A DNA stretch of 64,000 nucleotides. Source: Pseudomonas azadiae (GTDB lineage Bacteria; Pseudomonadota; Gammaproteobacteria; Pseudomonadales; Pseudomonadaceae). The notes under the pieces are model-generated. The model saw only the letters and a program-made list of their open reading frames with translations. It was not told where the DNA came from and did no database searches. The stretch's first letter is position 1. The number at the start of each line of letters is the position of its first letter. Position numbers and translations under genes: made by a program. The stretch lies in the NCBI RefSeq assembly GCF_019145355.1, contig NZ_JAHSTY010000001.1, forward strand, positions 806,001-870,000, given 5' to 3'. Of the stretch, positions 35,433 to 43,216 are shown piece after piece.

Positions 35433-35777
35433 ATGTTCAAAGTCACGCCTAACCCTCCAAACGGCCCCGACCTGAAACTGAATCAGGCGGCGCATCGTGC
35501 GATTGACCACTACCTCAACACCGGCACCGAACCGCCAGTGCCACCTCCCCCACCCTCGACAACGCTGTTCAGCGTTGCGGACGATGCCAGCAGTGAAACG
35601 CTGATTGCCAATAGCTATGAAACCTTTTCTTCGGTGACCACGCTGCTGCTTGACCTGTCGGATGAGCTGACGGGAAAACAGCGGGATGTCGCGTTGGCGA
35701 TTCACCAATTGAGTGAACTGGGGGTGTTGCTGGTGGACAAGTTGATGGAGCGCGAAGGCGCTGGAGCGGGTGGCTAA
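35433..35777 (+). CDS. DUF6124-like small protein, copy 1
   Basis: A 114-residue protein of the Pseudomonas DUF6124 (formerly DUF3077-like) type. It has an N-terminal basic/amphipathic piece, a proline run (EPPVPPPPPST), then the conserved FSVADDASSETLIANSYETFSS and a C-terminal helix-rich segment (LLLDLSDELTGKQRDVALAIHQLSELGVLLVDKLM) that could be a coiled bundle. Acidic, no signal peptide, no cysteines. It differs from copy 2 at only a handful of residues. ATG follows a weak AGGT. Function unknown; the long leader suggests tight post-transcriptional control. Confidence 0.85.
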   Translation: MFKVTPNPPNGPDLKLNQAAHRAIDHYLNTGTEPPVPPPPPSTTLFSVADDASSETLIANSYETFSSVTTLLLDLSDELTGKQRDVALAIHQLSELGVLLVDKLMEREGAGAGG

Positions 35778-35797
35778 CGTTTCGCGAACCCGATAGG

Positions 35798-35837
35798 TCG
35801 CCGAGTCGCAGTGACCATTGTTACGAGGACTCGGCGA
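35798..35837. terminator. Hairpin after DUF6124-like copy 1
   Basis: TCGCCGAGTC pairs perfectly with GACTCGGCGA; inside, GTGAC pairs with GTTAC around CATT. TTT follows. Same element as at 27258 and 37958, with compensating changes between copies. Likely terminator or mRNA 3' protector. Confidence 0.7.
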
Positions 35838-35931
35838 TTTGCCTGCGGTTAGCCGAGCGCTGGCCCAGGTTGTCGATCATCATCGATTTCGAGTTACCGC
35901 TTGTCCAGGAGGGTGTAGTCAAGCATGCCAA

Positions 35932-36597
35932 TCAACCCTTGCTGTGCTTGGCCTCCAGCTTGTTGAACGTCACCTGCCCGCCTTCGGTCTTGGAGCCGGT
36001 GTTATCCAAGGTGTATACCCCAGCCTTGAAGTACAGCTGTTTGTTCTGCCAGCTTTTGCTGAGTTGCTTGCCCCACCGATATCCTTGCGAACTCACATGC
36101 AGATAGCCCGCCGAGCTCAAGCGAACCTCGTAGGTGAACCGCTCGTTCAGCTCGACATCCTCGGCCACCACCACCTTGGTGTCTGTGCTGCCCGGCTTGA
36201 GGCGATAGTTGGCAATCACGCTGCCGGTCTTCCTGGCCTTGTCATAGACATACTCGACCTTCAGCAGCGGGCCATTGCCCTGGTAGATATGAATCTGCCC
36301 GATCACTACCCTGCCTTCCGACGGCACCTGGTTAACTGACAGGCTGGCCGTCATCCGGTGATCGGCTTCGGGGTACGTCCAATTGCGCAGTTCACCGCTC
36401 TTGTAGGTCTCGCGAAGTTCGCTACGTGGAAACTCGGAGTTGGATGTCGTCCCGCCCGTCACCGGCGCCCAGAAAAACAGCGTATTGCCGGAGCGGAAAT
36501 ACGAATCCGAGTAACCGTCCACCAGGCGCGACGTGTCGATGACTCGGGCAGGCGCGCCGACCGGGATGGTCAGATTCCAAGTGCTTAGATCGATCAT
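35932..36597 (-). CDS. Polysaccharide lyase family 7 (alginate lyase)
   Basis: A 221-residue PL7 enzyme from the ATG of MIDLSTWNLTIPVG, close in length to the cytoplasmic PL7 lyases of pseudomonads; the open frame runs 49 codons further upstream but that part has no convincing start. PL7 motifs in order: RSELRE, GQIHIY and YFKAGVYTLDN, which supply the catalytic Arg, His/Gln and Tyr. It should cleave alginate (or a related uronate polymer) by beta-elimination. No signal peptide with this start; if the upstream codons are used a membrane-like segment appears (VKFLVFMTLLGKSISVGAA), so export cannot be excluded. Lies between the two duplicated DUF6124 modules. Confidence 0.88.
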   Translation of the reverse strand: MIDLSTWNLTIPVGAPARVIDTSRLVDGYSDSYFRSGNTLFFWAPVTGGTTSNSEFPRSELRETYKSGELRNWTYPEADHRMTASLSVNQVPSEGRVVIGQIHIYQGNGPLLKVEYVYDKARKTGSVIANYRLKPGSTDTKVVVAEDVELNERFTYEVRLSSAGYLHVSSQGYRWGKQLSKSWQNKQLYFKAGVYTLDNTGSKTEGGQVTFNKLEAKHSKG

Positions 36598-36813
36598 GGG
36601 ACGGGCTCTCTGATAGGTCGTGGTTTGATTGCAGGTATAGCGAAAGCCTTTTCGACAGGGCTTTTGCTGCGCCGCGCCAACGCTGATGGACTTCCCTAGA
36701 AGGGTCATGAAGACCAAAAATTTAACATTGCCCATGTTTAACATAAAAAATGATCAATCAGACCGCAACCTCAGGGGGTTTCCCCTGACTACGGCGTTGA
36801 TTGAGCGAAGTTA

Positions 36814-37011
36814 GACATTTACCTTGCGCTGTCCCATGTGCTGGCCTCTCCAGAGGGCGATCGATACGGATTGGTGGATCAGGCATTGGCCCAACTCGGA
36901 AAGCAACGCACCCTGGCGCTGACACTGCCGCAGATGTTTGCGGTGCCGGCCATCGTCGCCTCTTCCCACATGACCGCCACGGTACTGAAGCGGATCGAGG
37001 GAGATGATTGA
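36814..37011 (+). pseudogene. LysR-family regulator, C-terminal remnant
   Basis: An open stretch of 65 codons ending in TGA with no start: ...ALSHVLASPEGDRYGLVDQALAQLG, then LPQMFAVPAIVASSHMTATVLKRI. This is the last third of a LysR substrate-binding domain (the VDQALAxxGxxRxxxLxxPxxxxxPxIVAxSxxxATV pattern). An in-frame TGA lies four codons upstream, so the N-terminal two thirds are gone. It sits next to the alginate lyase and just before the second duplicated module, consistent with loss during rearrangement. The rest of the 36598-37198 gap holds nothing recognised. Confidence 0.75.
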
Positions 37012-37198
37012 GAAGGTCGCGGCTGAGCTCTGACAGTCATGCAGCGGTGGGTCCAGACTTACCAGTCGATGAATTACGTCAGACGAAAAACCCTGTCGAA
37101 ACGGGTCGTAAGTCGGAGGGCGGCGTGTAGATGATCCTGCCTGAACCACAAGTCACGACTTCCGCGAAGTTCGATCAGGCTGGTACATGGAATCCACT

Positions 37199-37230
37199 TT
37201 GTAGTGAGCGGGCTTACTCGCTCACTACAA
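37199..37230. repeat. Collapsed REP unit, family B
   Basis: TTGTAGTGAGCGGGCTTACTCGCTCACTACAA is a REP doublet reduced to a single hairpin. Left flank AATCCACT matches that of 34935, showing it is the same locus in the duplicated copy after internal deletion. Confidence 0.8.
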
Positions 37231-37253
37231 GAAATTTTTCAGCCTTGAAATAC

Positions 37254-37595
37254 GTGTAGGAAAGCCTAAGACGTGTCCTACGCCGAACTTCAGCACCTTG
37301 CCGCATTGCCTACAGTTGCGTCAGAATCCGCCGGCTTGTGCGCTTGAGTGGGCGTCTCTAAGGTGGCTCGGTCGCTGACAACTCAGTGATCGGGTTTAGT
37401 AGCCCTTGGGTCAATTACACTTAGTGCATGAGCTTCATCTATCAGACGTTCCTATCTGTGCCTGATGGTGGCTGTGCGTAGGGCGCCTTCGGGTGCGCCG
37501 GCTTTGTGTAATTCCCCGGTCTACTAACCTGCGTACAGCTGCCACCCTTCTTGTGTAGTAGCGAAAGGGTGGCGGCCCCACTCAGGAATTGCACC
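37254..37595 (+). ncRNA. Structured leader RNA, copy 2, upstream of a DUF6124-like gene
   Basis: Paralogue of the leader at 35093. Elements: GTGTAGGA/TCCTACGC; a TCGCTGA-CAAC-TCAGTGA hairpin; GGG-TTTAGTAG-CCC (37392-37405); a GGCGCC-TTCG-GGTGCGCC hairpin with a stable UUCG loop; GGT-CTACTA-ACC (37518-37529); and CCACCCTT/AAGGGTGG (37542-37572) with TAGTAG in its loop. CCACC at 37542-37546 may pair instead with GGTGG at 37467-37471 (helix GGTGGCTGT/ACAGC-TG-CCACC), which would break the hairpin next to the ribosome site. That mutually exclusive choice is conserved in copy 1. Reading as a switch is inference. Confidence 0.6.
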
Positions 37596-37940
37596 ATGTT
37601 CAAAATAACGCCCAACCCTCCAACCGGTCCCGACCTGAAACTGAATCAGGCTGCGCATCGTGCGATTGATCACTACCTCAACACCGGCACCGAACCGCCA
37701 GTGCCACCTCCCCCGCCTTCGACAACGCTATTCAGCGTTGCGGACGATGCCAGCAGTGAAACGCTGATTGCCAATAGCTATGAAACTTTTTCTTCAGTGA
37801 CCGCGTTGTTGCTTGACCTGTCGGATGATCTGACGGGCAAGCAACGGGATGTGGCGTTGGCGATTCACCAGTTGAGTGAACTGGGGGTGTTGTTGGTGGA
37901 CAAGTTGATGGCGCGGGAGGGTGCTGGAGCGGGTGGCTAA
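37596..37940 (+). CDS. DUF6124-like small protein, copy 2
   Basis: A 114-residue paralogue of the gene at 35433, with substitutions such as V4I, N10T, T75A-like, E to D before LTGKQRD and E to A near the C terminus, and otherwise identical including the Pro run and GAGAGG tail. The ATG follows AGGA. At the DNA level the two copies differ mostly at silent sites, so both seem under protein-level selection or are recent. Function unknown. Confidence 0.85.
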   Translation: MFKITPNPPTGPDLKLNQAAHRAIDHYLNTGTEPPVPPPPPSTTLFSVADDASSETLIANSYETFSSVTALLLDLSDDLTGKQRDVALAIHQLSELGVLLVDKLMAREGAGAGG

Positions 37941-37957
37941 CGTTTCGGACTCGATAG

Positions 37958-37999
37958 ATCGCTGAGGCGTTGTGACCACTATTACGACGGCTCGGCGAT
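37958..37999. terminator. Hairpin after DUF6124-like copy 2
   Basis: ATCGCTGAG pairs with CTCGGCGAT (one U:G), then CGT with ACG and GTGA with TTAC inside. Equivalent to 35798-35837 with changed bases that keep the pairing. Confidence 0.68.
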
Positions 38000-38100
38000 T
38001 TACCTGCGGGTAAACAATTCCGACTTCTAAGCTCTTGGCAAGGGGACTGTTCTAGTCAAAAAAATCTCCCCTACCGAAAGCAAATATGCGCGAAGGGCTT

Positions 38101-38290
38101 TCGGCCGATTCTGTTGAAAAAGTCGGCCATGGTTTCCGCGGCAGAAAAGTAAGCGCTTGAGATTGAAATCTTTTATTTTGTGCAGAGGATTTCGGGCTCA
38201 GATTTCGCGTAGCTGCGCGCAAAAAATGCATTTTAAGCAGTCAGTACGCGGGCAGTCTGGAAGTACCGACTTTTTCAACACAATCGGCCA
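38101..38290. mobile_element. MITE-like element, copy 1
   Basis: Terminal inverted repeats GGCCGATTCTGTTGAAAAAG and (reverse complement of right end) GGCCGATTGTGTTGAAAAAG continue to AGTCGG, about 24 bases with one mismatch. Inside is about 140 bp without a transposase. A roughly 95 percent identical copy in opposite orientation is at 39399-39587. The ends resemble those of a Pseudomonas IS that I cannot name with confidence. Confidence 0.8.
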
Positions 38291-38657
38291 GAAGCGGCCG
38301 TTCGATTTCGTCTGCTAACGACCCATAGAGCCATTCGACTGCGCCCGCTTCGGGTCGTTCTTTCCGGTTATATTTGAGACGCGGGTTGCGTCAAATTCAA
38401 TGCAATCGGTGATCCGATCGAACGCAAATGAATGGTCAGGTCAAATGCAAACGAGTGCGTAAGTAGAGTGCAATTTTGCACACTGAGTACGAACCTTAAT
38501 AAGGACGGTCTGGACTCGACCGGGCGATAACCCGCATCGGCTGAGTAGGCTGAGGAGTGCGCCACGCCGCAATAGGTTGACGCTCCGCCTCAGTCGTCTG
38601 GATTCCTCGCTTGGAGCCGCTCATACTGGCGTCCCGAAAAATGCGTAGGCGAGGTCA
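38291..38657. other. Intergenic gap inside the MITE-bracketed segment
   Basis: About 365 bases with lower GC than the surroundings. No supported gene. It holds a possible promoter region for the membrane protein gene (for example the AT-rich stretch near 38465-38505), and GACCC-type GC-rich stretches near 38320-38370. Nothing else recognised. Confidence 0.4.
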
Positions 38658-39215
38658 ATGAAAACAGTTCTAAGGATGGCACTGATAGTAATGCTGGTCG
38701 CGGCGATCTTTACGGCGCTCGGACTCGCCGAAAATAACTACATGCTGGGTTTTGGCCTGTTTCTGGCCGTGCTCTCCGGCTTAGTCACCATCGCCTTAGC
38801 CGCCACGGCGAAGATTCAAGCTGTGCGCGCAATCTTTGTGCCTACACCCGCGGTCGTTGAGAACAAGTCGTTCTCCTTCAGCAATACCACGGCAATACGA
38901 AATTACCCTAGCGAGGAGCACCGTGAATTGGCTTCGCTACGCCAGGACCTAAGAGCGCTTCAAGATAAGCATGATAGCGCCGCATTTGAGCTTGCCACGC
39001 TGAAAACGCATATGCGCCTATGCTTCGATAACATTCGCTACCACGAGGAAGTTACACTTCCCTACGCGCTGGCAGGACAGGTCGGCACAATGATCGTTGC
39101 AACGATGCTGACGCTAGTCGGAACCGCGTTGTGTGCGTTCCCCGATTGCGCATACATGCTAGCGAAGGCCGTAAATGCGCTGTTCTTTACGGGCTGGCAA
39201 CACGTCGGTCATTGA
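38658..39215 (+). CDS. Orphan membrane protein between inverted MITEs
   Basis: A 185-residue protein with two N-terminal membrane segments (LRMALIVMLVAAIFTALGLA and YMLGFGLFLAVLSGLVTIALAA). A soluble central part follows, with a coiled-coil-like stretch (EEHRELASLRQDLRALQDKHDSAAFELATLKTHM), and one C-terminal membrane segment (VGTMIVATMLTLVGTALCAF). No family recognised. ATG follows GCGAGGTCA. Its codon use is less GC3-biased than neighbouring genes, and it lies inside a 1.1-kb segment flanked by inverted MITE copies, which suggests acquisition as a cassette. Confidence 0.72.
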   Translation: MKTVLRMALIVMLVAAIFTALGLAENNYMLGFGLFLAVLSGLVTIALAATAKIQAVRAIFVPTPAVVENKSFSFSNTTAIRNYPSEEHRELASLRQDLRALQDKHDSAAFELATLKTHMRLCFDNIRYHEEVTLPYALAGQVGTMIVATMLTLVGTALCAFPDCAYMLAKAVNALFFTGWQHVGH

Positions 39216-39398
39216 CTTGCAGGCTGAACGCCCCACTACAGCGTTTTGACTCACCCTGGAGATGCCGGTCTGTGGCACAGTACGGTACCAATTCGGGGAC
39301 ATGGACCCAGTGAAACGCTAGGTCAACTACTGGCCGAAAGGCGTCAGATGTGAGCGGCTGATACTGTACGATGCCGCCTGTCGCGAGAGGCAGCAACC

Positions 39399-39587
39399 GC
39401 CCGATTGTGTTGAAAAAGTCGGTACTTCCAGACTGCCCTCGTACTGACTGCTCAAAATGCATTTTTTGCGCGCAGCTACGCGAAATCTGAGCCCGAAATC
39501 CTCTGCACAAAGTAAAGATTTTAATCTCAAGCGCTTATTTTTCTGCCGCGGAAACCATGGCCGACTTTTTCAACAGAATCGCCCAAA
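39399..39587. mobile_element. MITE-like element, copy 2 (inverted)
   Basis: Same element as 38101-38290 on the other strand: left end CGCCCGATTGTGTTGAAAAA, right end ...TTTTTCAACAGAATCGCCC. The few differences from copy 1 are scattered substitutions. Small frames inside it (for example over 39457-39678) have no ribosome site and are not genes. Confidence 0.8.
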
Positions 39588-39822
39588 AGCGGTCTCTCAG
39601 TTTCTTTGCGAATTAGGGGCAATTTCGTCACCGCTAGAGTTGAAAAAATTGTCCGCAGCGAGCCTGGAGGTTATATAGAAAACCCGGGTATTTTAACTCT
39701 CAGGCATGCAGCAATGATGATATTCAATATGTTGTTATAGCGCTCATAGAGCGGGTAATGATCGTCAGCCAAGGCGAAATCACAGGCTATGCATTCATCC
39801 CCTACAAGCTCCAATGACGAAA

Positions 39823-39839
39823 GCTACCATTAAGGTAGC
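39823..39839 (-). terminator. Short hairpin downstream of the 42-residue gene
   Basis: GCTACC-ATTAA-GGTAGC forms a six-pair stem; on the minus strand it is followed by TTT. It lies 17 bases beyond the stop of the small basic protein and may end its transcript. The stem is short, so confidence is limited. The remaining 39588-39822 holds nothing recognised. Confidence 0.45.
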
Positions 39840-39855
39840 CTCTGCCAGCGAAAAC

Positions 39856-39984
39856 CTATTTTTTTGAGGACTTGCTAGGTTTCAAGTCGGGTTTGTTTCC
39901 CTGCGTGTCTTTGTTATCACGGCGACGCTGATCAAGTTCACCGGTTGACTTAGCAATTGGCTTTGGGCCTGGTTTAAGCGCCAT
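39856..39984 (-). CDS. Small basic protein of 42 residues
   Basis: ATG preceded by AAGGAG at six bases, the best ribosome site in this region. The product begins MALKPGPKPIAKSTGELDQR and ends with a Lys/Ser tail (KPSKSSKK). It is rich in Lys, Arg, Pro, Gly and Asp, without hydrophobic segments, so probably disordered and nucleic-acid- or membrane-surface-binding. No family recognised. The stretch upstream is AT-rich (39990-40140), suitable for a promoter. It is too short for routine gene finding. Confidence 0.7.
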   Translation of the reverse strand: MALKPGPKPIAKSTGELDQRRRDNKDTQGNKPDLKPSKSSKK

Positions 39985-40138
39985 AATATTTCTCCTTGAG
40001 GTTAATATTTATTTTAGTTGTTGCAGAATCATCTTATTGGCACTGATGAATACTTTCAATAGATATAAGGCGCTTGTTTTTAGCTATGTGAAAAATTGAA
40101 TTAGCTTTGGCAGCATATACTTGTTATCTAAAGATAGA

Positions 40139-40255
40139 CTAGTTTTTTGGTTTACGCCCATTGGTGCGACGTTGCAGGTAGCACAGCACGCCCAGAGTCA
40201 TTCGAGCATCGCCTCGGGCGCGGTGGGCGCCGACCTCCGGCCCCGCAAAGTCATG
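40139..40255 (-). pseudogene. DEDDh 3'-5' exonuclease, C-terminal remnant
   Basis: 38 codons ending in TAG with no start: HDFAGPEVGAHRARGDARMT, then LGVLCYLQRRTNG. The AHRARGDARMT piece matches the ExoIII motif (H-x-A-x-x-D-A) of DnaQ/RNase-T-type exonucleases. The next upstream codon is TAA, so the catalytic N-terminal part is missing. The surrounding 39985-40523 gap contains no other gene; a duplicate or relic of IS-mediated deletion is possible. Confidence 0.6.
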
Positions 40256-40523
40256 TTAGTTAAAGGGACTATAGTGGTGTGAGGGAAAATGGGTCAGGTA
40301 TGTACTCGTCCACTGCGAAATTTCGCTGTCAAGCCGGTAGCATCCCGAGATTTAAGGACTGCCTCTGGCCGAATTCTGCCTTTCAAAAAGGGGCTGTAAT
40401 TAGCCGTCCGCGTCCATCCGTCGCACCCCTCAAACTCCCCCTCCTGACCCCACCCCACCCGCCGATACCCTGACTATCCACACGCCTCCCCGCGTGTCCA
40501 AACGAATCGAGCCCCTCCCCACC

Positions 40524-42545
40524 ATGAACCCACTCAACCTCCTCAAAAAATCCAACCCCGCCCGCCAAGGCACCGCCACCCTCACCTGCACCGCCAAAGA
40601 ACTCGACGCGTCCCTGGCCGCGCTGCGCATCAGCCCCACCTTGATCACCGGTTTCATCTCCCCGCACCTGGACATCGACCAGATCGCCGCCAAGCTCAAA
40701 CGCCGCTTCCCCCACGCCACCCTCAGCCTCTGCACCACGTCCGGCGAACTCTGCAACGCGCCCAATTCGCTGTATTGCGCCACGGGCGAGCGCTGGGACC
40801 GGATCGTGTTGCAGCTGTTCGACGACAGTGTGATCGCTTCGGCCGAGGTGGTGATGGTGCCGTTGGAGTGTGAGGACATTCGCAGCGGTGGCAAGCGCCT
40901 GGGGATGCAGGAGCGGATCGCCAAGTTGGTGAGCAACATCAAGCGCGTGCAGGTGCGGACGTCGATCGATCATCGCGATACGTTGGCGTATGTGGTGTTT
41001 GATGGGTTGTCGGCGTCGGAATCGTTTTTCATGGAGGCGCTGTACGAGTCGGGGCGGTTTCCGTGTTTGTTTGTGGGCGGGTCGGCCGGGGGGAAGGCGG
41101 ATTTTCAGAAGACATTGATCCATGACGGCCAGCGCAGTTATCAGAACCATGCGCAGATTGTGTTCTTGAAGACGGCGGCGCAGGTGCGGTTTGGGGTGTT
41201 CAAGAGCCAGAACTTCAAGCCGGCGGATGTGAGCTTCAGTGTGCTGACGGCGTCGGTGGAGGACCGCACGATTGACCAGGTGATCGACAGCCACGGCAGT
41301 ATCAAGAGCATGGTGCAGGCGCTGTGTGATGCGTTCAATTGCACGCCCCCGGCGCTGGAGGCGAAGCTGGCGGATTATTCGTTTGCGATTCGGGTGGGCA
41401 GTGAGTTGTTCGTGCGCTCGATTGCGCGCATCGACTATGAGCAGCAGATTGTGCAGTTGTTTTGCGACGTGGCGCCCGGCGAGGAGTTGGTGATGGTGCG
41501 GCGCACGCCGTTGCGCGAGGCGACGCGGTTGGACTACGAGCAGTTCTTGCGCGGCAAGGGTGGCCAGCCGGTGGCGGGTATCTTGAACGACTGCATCTTG
41601 CGTCGGCTGAACAACGGCGCCGAGCTGGGCAGCATGGCCGGCACGTTTGGCGATGTGCCACTTGCGGGGTTTTCGACCTTTGGGGAGATTCTGGGGTTGA
41701 ACCTGAACCAGACGCTGACGGCGATTTTCTTCTTTCGCGTGGCCAAGGGTGCAAGTTTTACCGACGAGTACGTGGACAATTTCATCGCGCATTACGGCGA
41801 GTTCAAGGCGTTTTTCCTACGGCGCCAGGTGAAGAAGCTGGCGGGGTTGAACCATGTGGTGGTCAAGCAGATTGCCGCGTTCAAGAACAATGACTTCAGC
41901 ACCACCCTGAATACCCGCGGGCTGGACCGCAATATCCTGCCGGTGTTCGAGGGCCTGGCGGATCTGGGCCTGGTGTTGGCCCAGGCCGAGCGTCAGCAGG
42001 AAGACATCGCCGCGCAGCTCAAGCATTATTCGGGTGAGTTGCATGCGTCAATGGATGACTTGGTAGGCACCATTGACCGGCAGAACACGGTGTCTGCCCA
42101 GGCCGGGGCCACGGTGGAGGGGCTGTCCAGCCAGGCGGATGTCGCGGTGGAAGGCGCGCGCACCCTGGCCGGGTCGAGTTTGCGCATCCAGTCGATTGTG
42201 CAGGTGATCCAGCAGATCGCCGGGCAGACCAACTTGCTGGCGCTCAACGCCGCCATTGAAGCGGCGCGTGCCGGCGACCTGGGCCGCGGCTTTGCGGTAG
42301 TGGCGGACGAGGTGCGCAAGCTGGCGGAAATCACGCGTAAGAATGCGGCGGACATTGGTGTGGATATTGACCTGTTGTCCAGTGAGATTCAGCGCGTGGC
42401 GCAGCAGATCGAAGACCAGTCCACCGGCGTGGGCGCGCTGCGCGAGATGCTCGATGCGCTGGAGGCGTCCAGCCGCGAGACGGAAGGCACGGCGCAGCGC
42501 ACCAAGACGATTGCGGACACCTTGACCGGGCTGACCCACGCGTAG
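40524..42545 (+). CDS. Soluble chemoreceptor-like protein with FIST sensor domain
   Basis: A 673-residue protein from [13 protein letters not shown] (a GTG ten codons upstream is possible). Residues about 30-220 are the FIST N domain ([37 protein letters not shown]). FIST_C follows to about 420 ([43 protein letters not shown]), and the C-terminal quarter is the MCP signalling helix with tip [30 protein letters not shown]. No membrane segment is present, so it is a cytoplasmic receptor sensing a small ligand, possibly an amino acid, or NO-linked in other members. The signalling part is short, lacking a long methylation region, so it may regulate a dedicated kinase. Confidence 0.9.
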   Translation: MNPLNLLKKSNPARQGTATLTCTAKELDASLAALRISPTLITGFISPHLDIDQIAAKLKRRFPHATLSLCTTSGELCNAPNSLYCATGERWDRIVLQLFDDSVIASAEVVMVPLECEDIRSGGKRLGMQERIAKLVSNIKRVQVRTSIDHRDTLAYVVFDGLSASESFFMEALYESGRFPCLFVGGSAGGKADFQKTLIHDGQRSYQNHAQIVFLKTAAQVRFGVFKSQNFKPADVSFSVLTASVEDRTIDQVIDSHGSIKSMVQALCDAFNCTPPALEAKLADYSFAIRVGSELFVRSIARIDYEQQIVQLFCDVAPGEELVMVRRTPLREATRLDYEQFLRGKGGQPVAGILNDCILRRLNNGAELGSMAGTFGDVPLAGFSTFGEILGLNLNQTLTAIFFFRVAKGASFTDEYVDNFIAHYGEFKAFFLRRQVKKLAGLNHVVVKQIAAFKNNDFSTTLNTRGLDRNILPVFEGLADLGLVLAQAERQQEDIAAQLKHYSGELHASMDDLVGTIDRQNTVSAQAGATVEGLSSQADVAVEGARTLAGSSLRIQSIVQVIQQIAGQTNLLALNAAIEAARAGDLGRGFAVVADEVRKLAEITRKNAADIGVDIDLLSSEIQRVAQQIEDQSTGVGALREMLDALEASSRETEGTAQRTKTIADTLTGLTHA

Positions 42546-42600
42546 GCACTGGCGCGGACAAACCCGAATGCGGCGCCCTTTCCCGAGCGTGCCGCTCTCT

Positions 42601-43107
42601 TCAAGCCCGCTTGGGCAACGTCCAATTCGGCCGAATAAAGTGGCACGTGTACCCATTCGGGATGCGCTCCAGGTAATCCTGATGCTCCGGCTCCGCCTCC
42701 CAGAACGGCCCCGCCGGCTCGATCTCGGTCACCACCGGCCCCGGCCACAAGGCCGAGGCATCAACGTCGGCAACCGTATCGTTGGCGATGTCCCGTTGCT
42801 GTTCGCTCAGGTAATAGATCGCCGAACGGTAACTGGGCCCAAGGTCATTGCCTTGTCGATTCGGCGTGCTCGGGTCGTGTATCTGGAAAAAGAACTCGAG
42901 AATCTGTCGATAAGTGATCACTGCCGGATCAAACACAATCTCAATGGCCTCAGCGTGGTTGCCGTGGTTGCGGTAGGTGGCGTTCGGCACATCGCCGCCG
43001 GTGTAGCCGACGCGCGTGCTCAGCACGCCTGGGTAGCGGCGCAACAGGTCCTGCATGCCCCAGAAGCAGCCGCCGGCGAGGATGGCGGTTTCGGTTTGGT
43101 TGGTCAT
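42601..43107 (-). CDS. msrA: Peptide-methionine (S)-S-oxide reductase MsrA
   Basis: A 168-residue MsrA with catalytic GGCFWGMQD (Cys14), then [30 protein letters not shown] and SAIYY, the standard substrate-pocket motifs. It repairs methionine S-sulfoxide in proteins using thioredoxin. One other Cys near the C terminus (YTCHF) may be the resolving one. Short form without the N-terminal extension of the main Pseudomonas MsrA, so likely a paralogue. Convergent with the chemoreceptor gene. Confidence 0.95.
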   Translation of the reverse strand: MTNQTETAILAGGCFWGMQDLLRRYPGVLSTRVGYTGGDVPNATYRNHGNHAEAIEIVFDPAVITYRQILEFFFQIHDPSTPNRQGNDLGPSYRSAIYYLSEQQRDIANDTVADVDASALWPGPVVTEIEPAGPFWEAEPEHQDYLERIPNGYTCHFIRPNWTLPKRA

Positions 43108-43216
43108 GGTCTGCCCTTGCGTTTAATGGATACAGGGGTAGTTATGGGGCTGTGTTGGCCAATACCAAGCGTGAACGGCGGTCAGCTATCCGATAGGCGA
43201 CGAAATGTGCCAGGCC

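Noticed and set aside
36598..36744. N-terminal extension of the alginate lyase
   Set aside because: No good start or ribosome site; the shorter form matches the usual length of cytoplasmic PL7 lyases. It is mentioned as an alternative because a membrane-like segment appears in it.
39327..39678. Small frames inside the MITE copy 2
   Set aside because: No ribosome site, and the sequence is explained by the mobile element; the inverted copy does not keep the same frames open.
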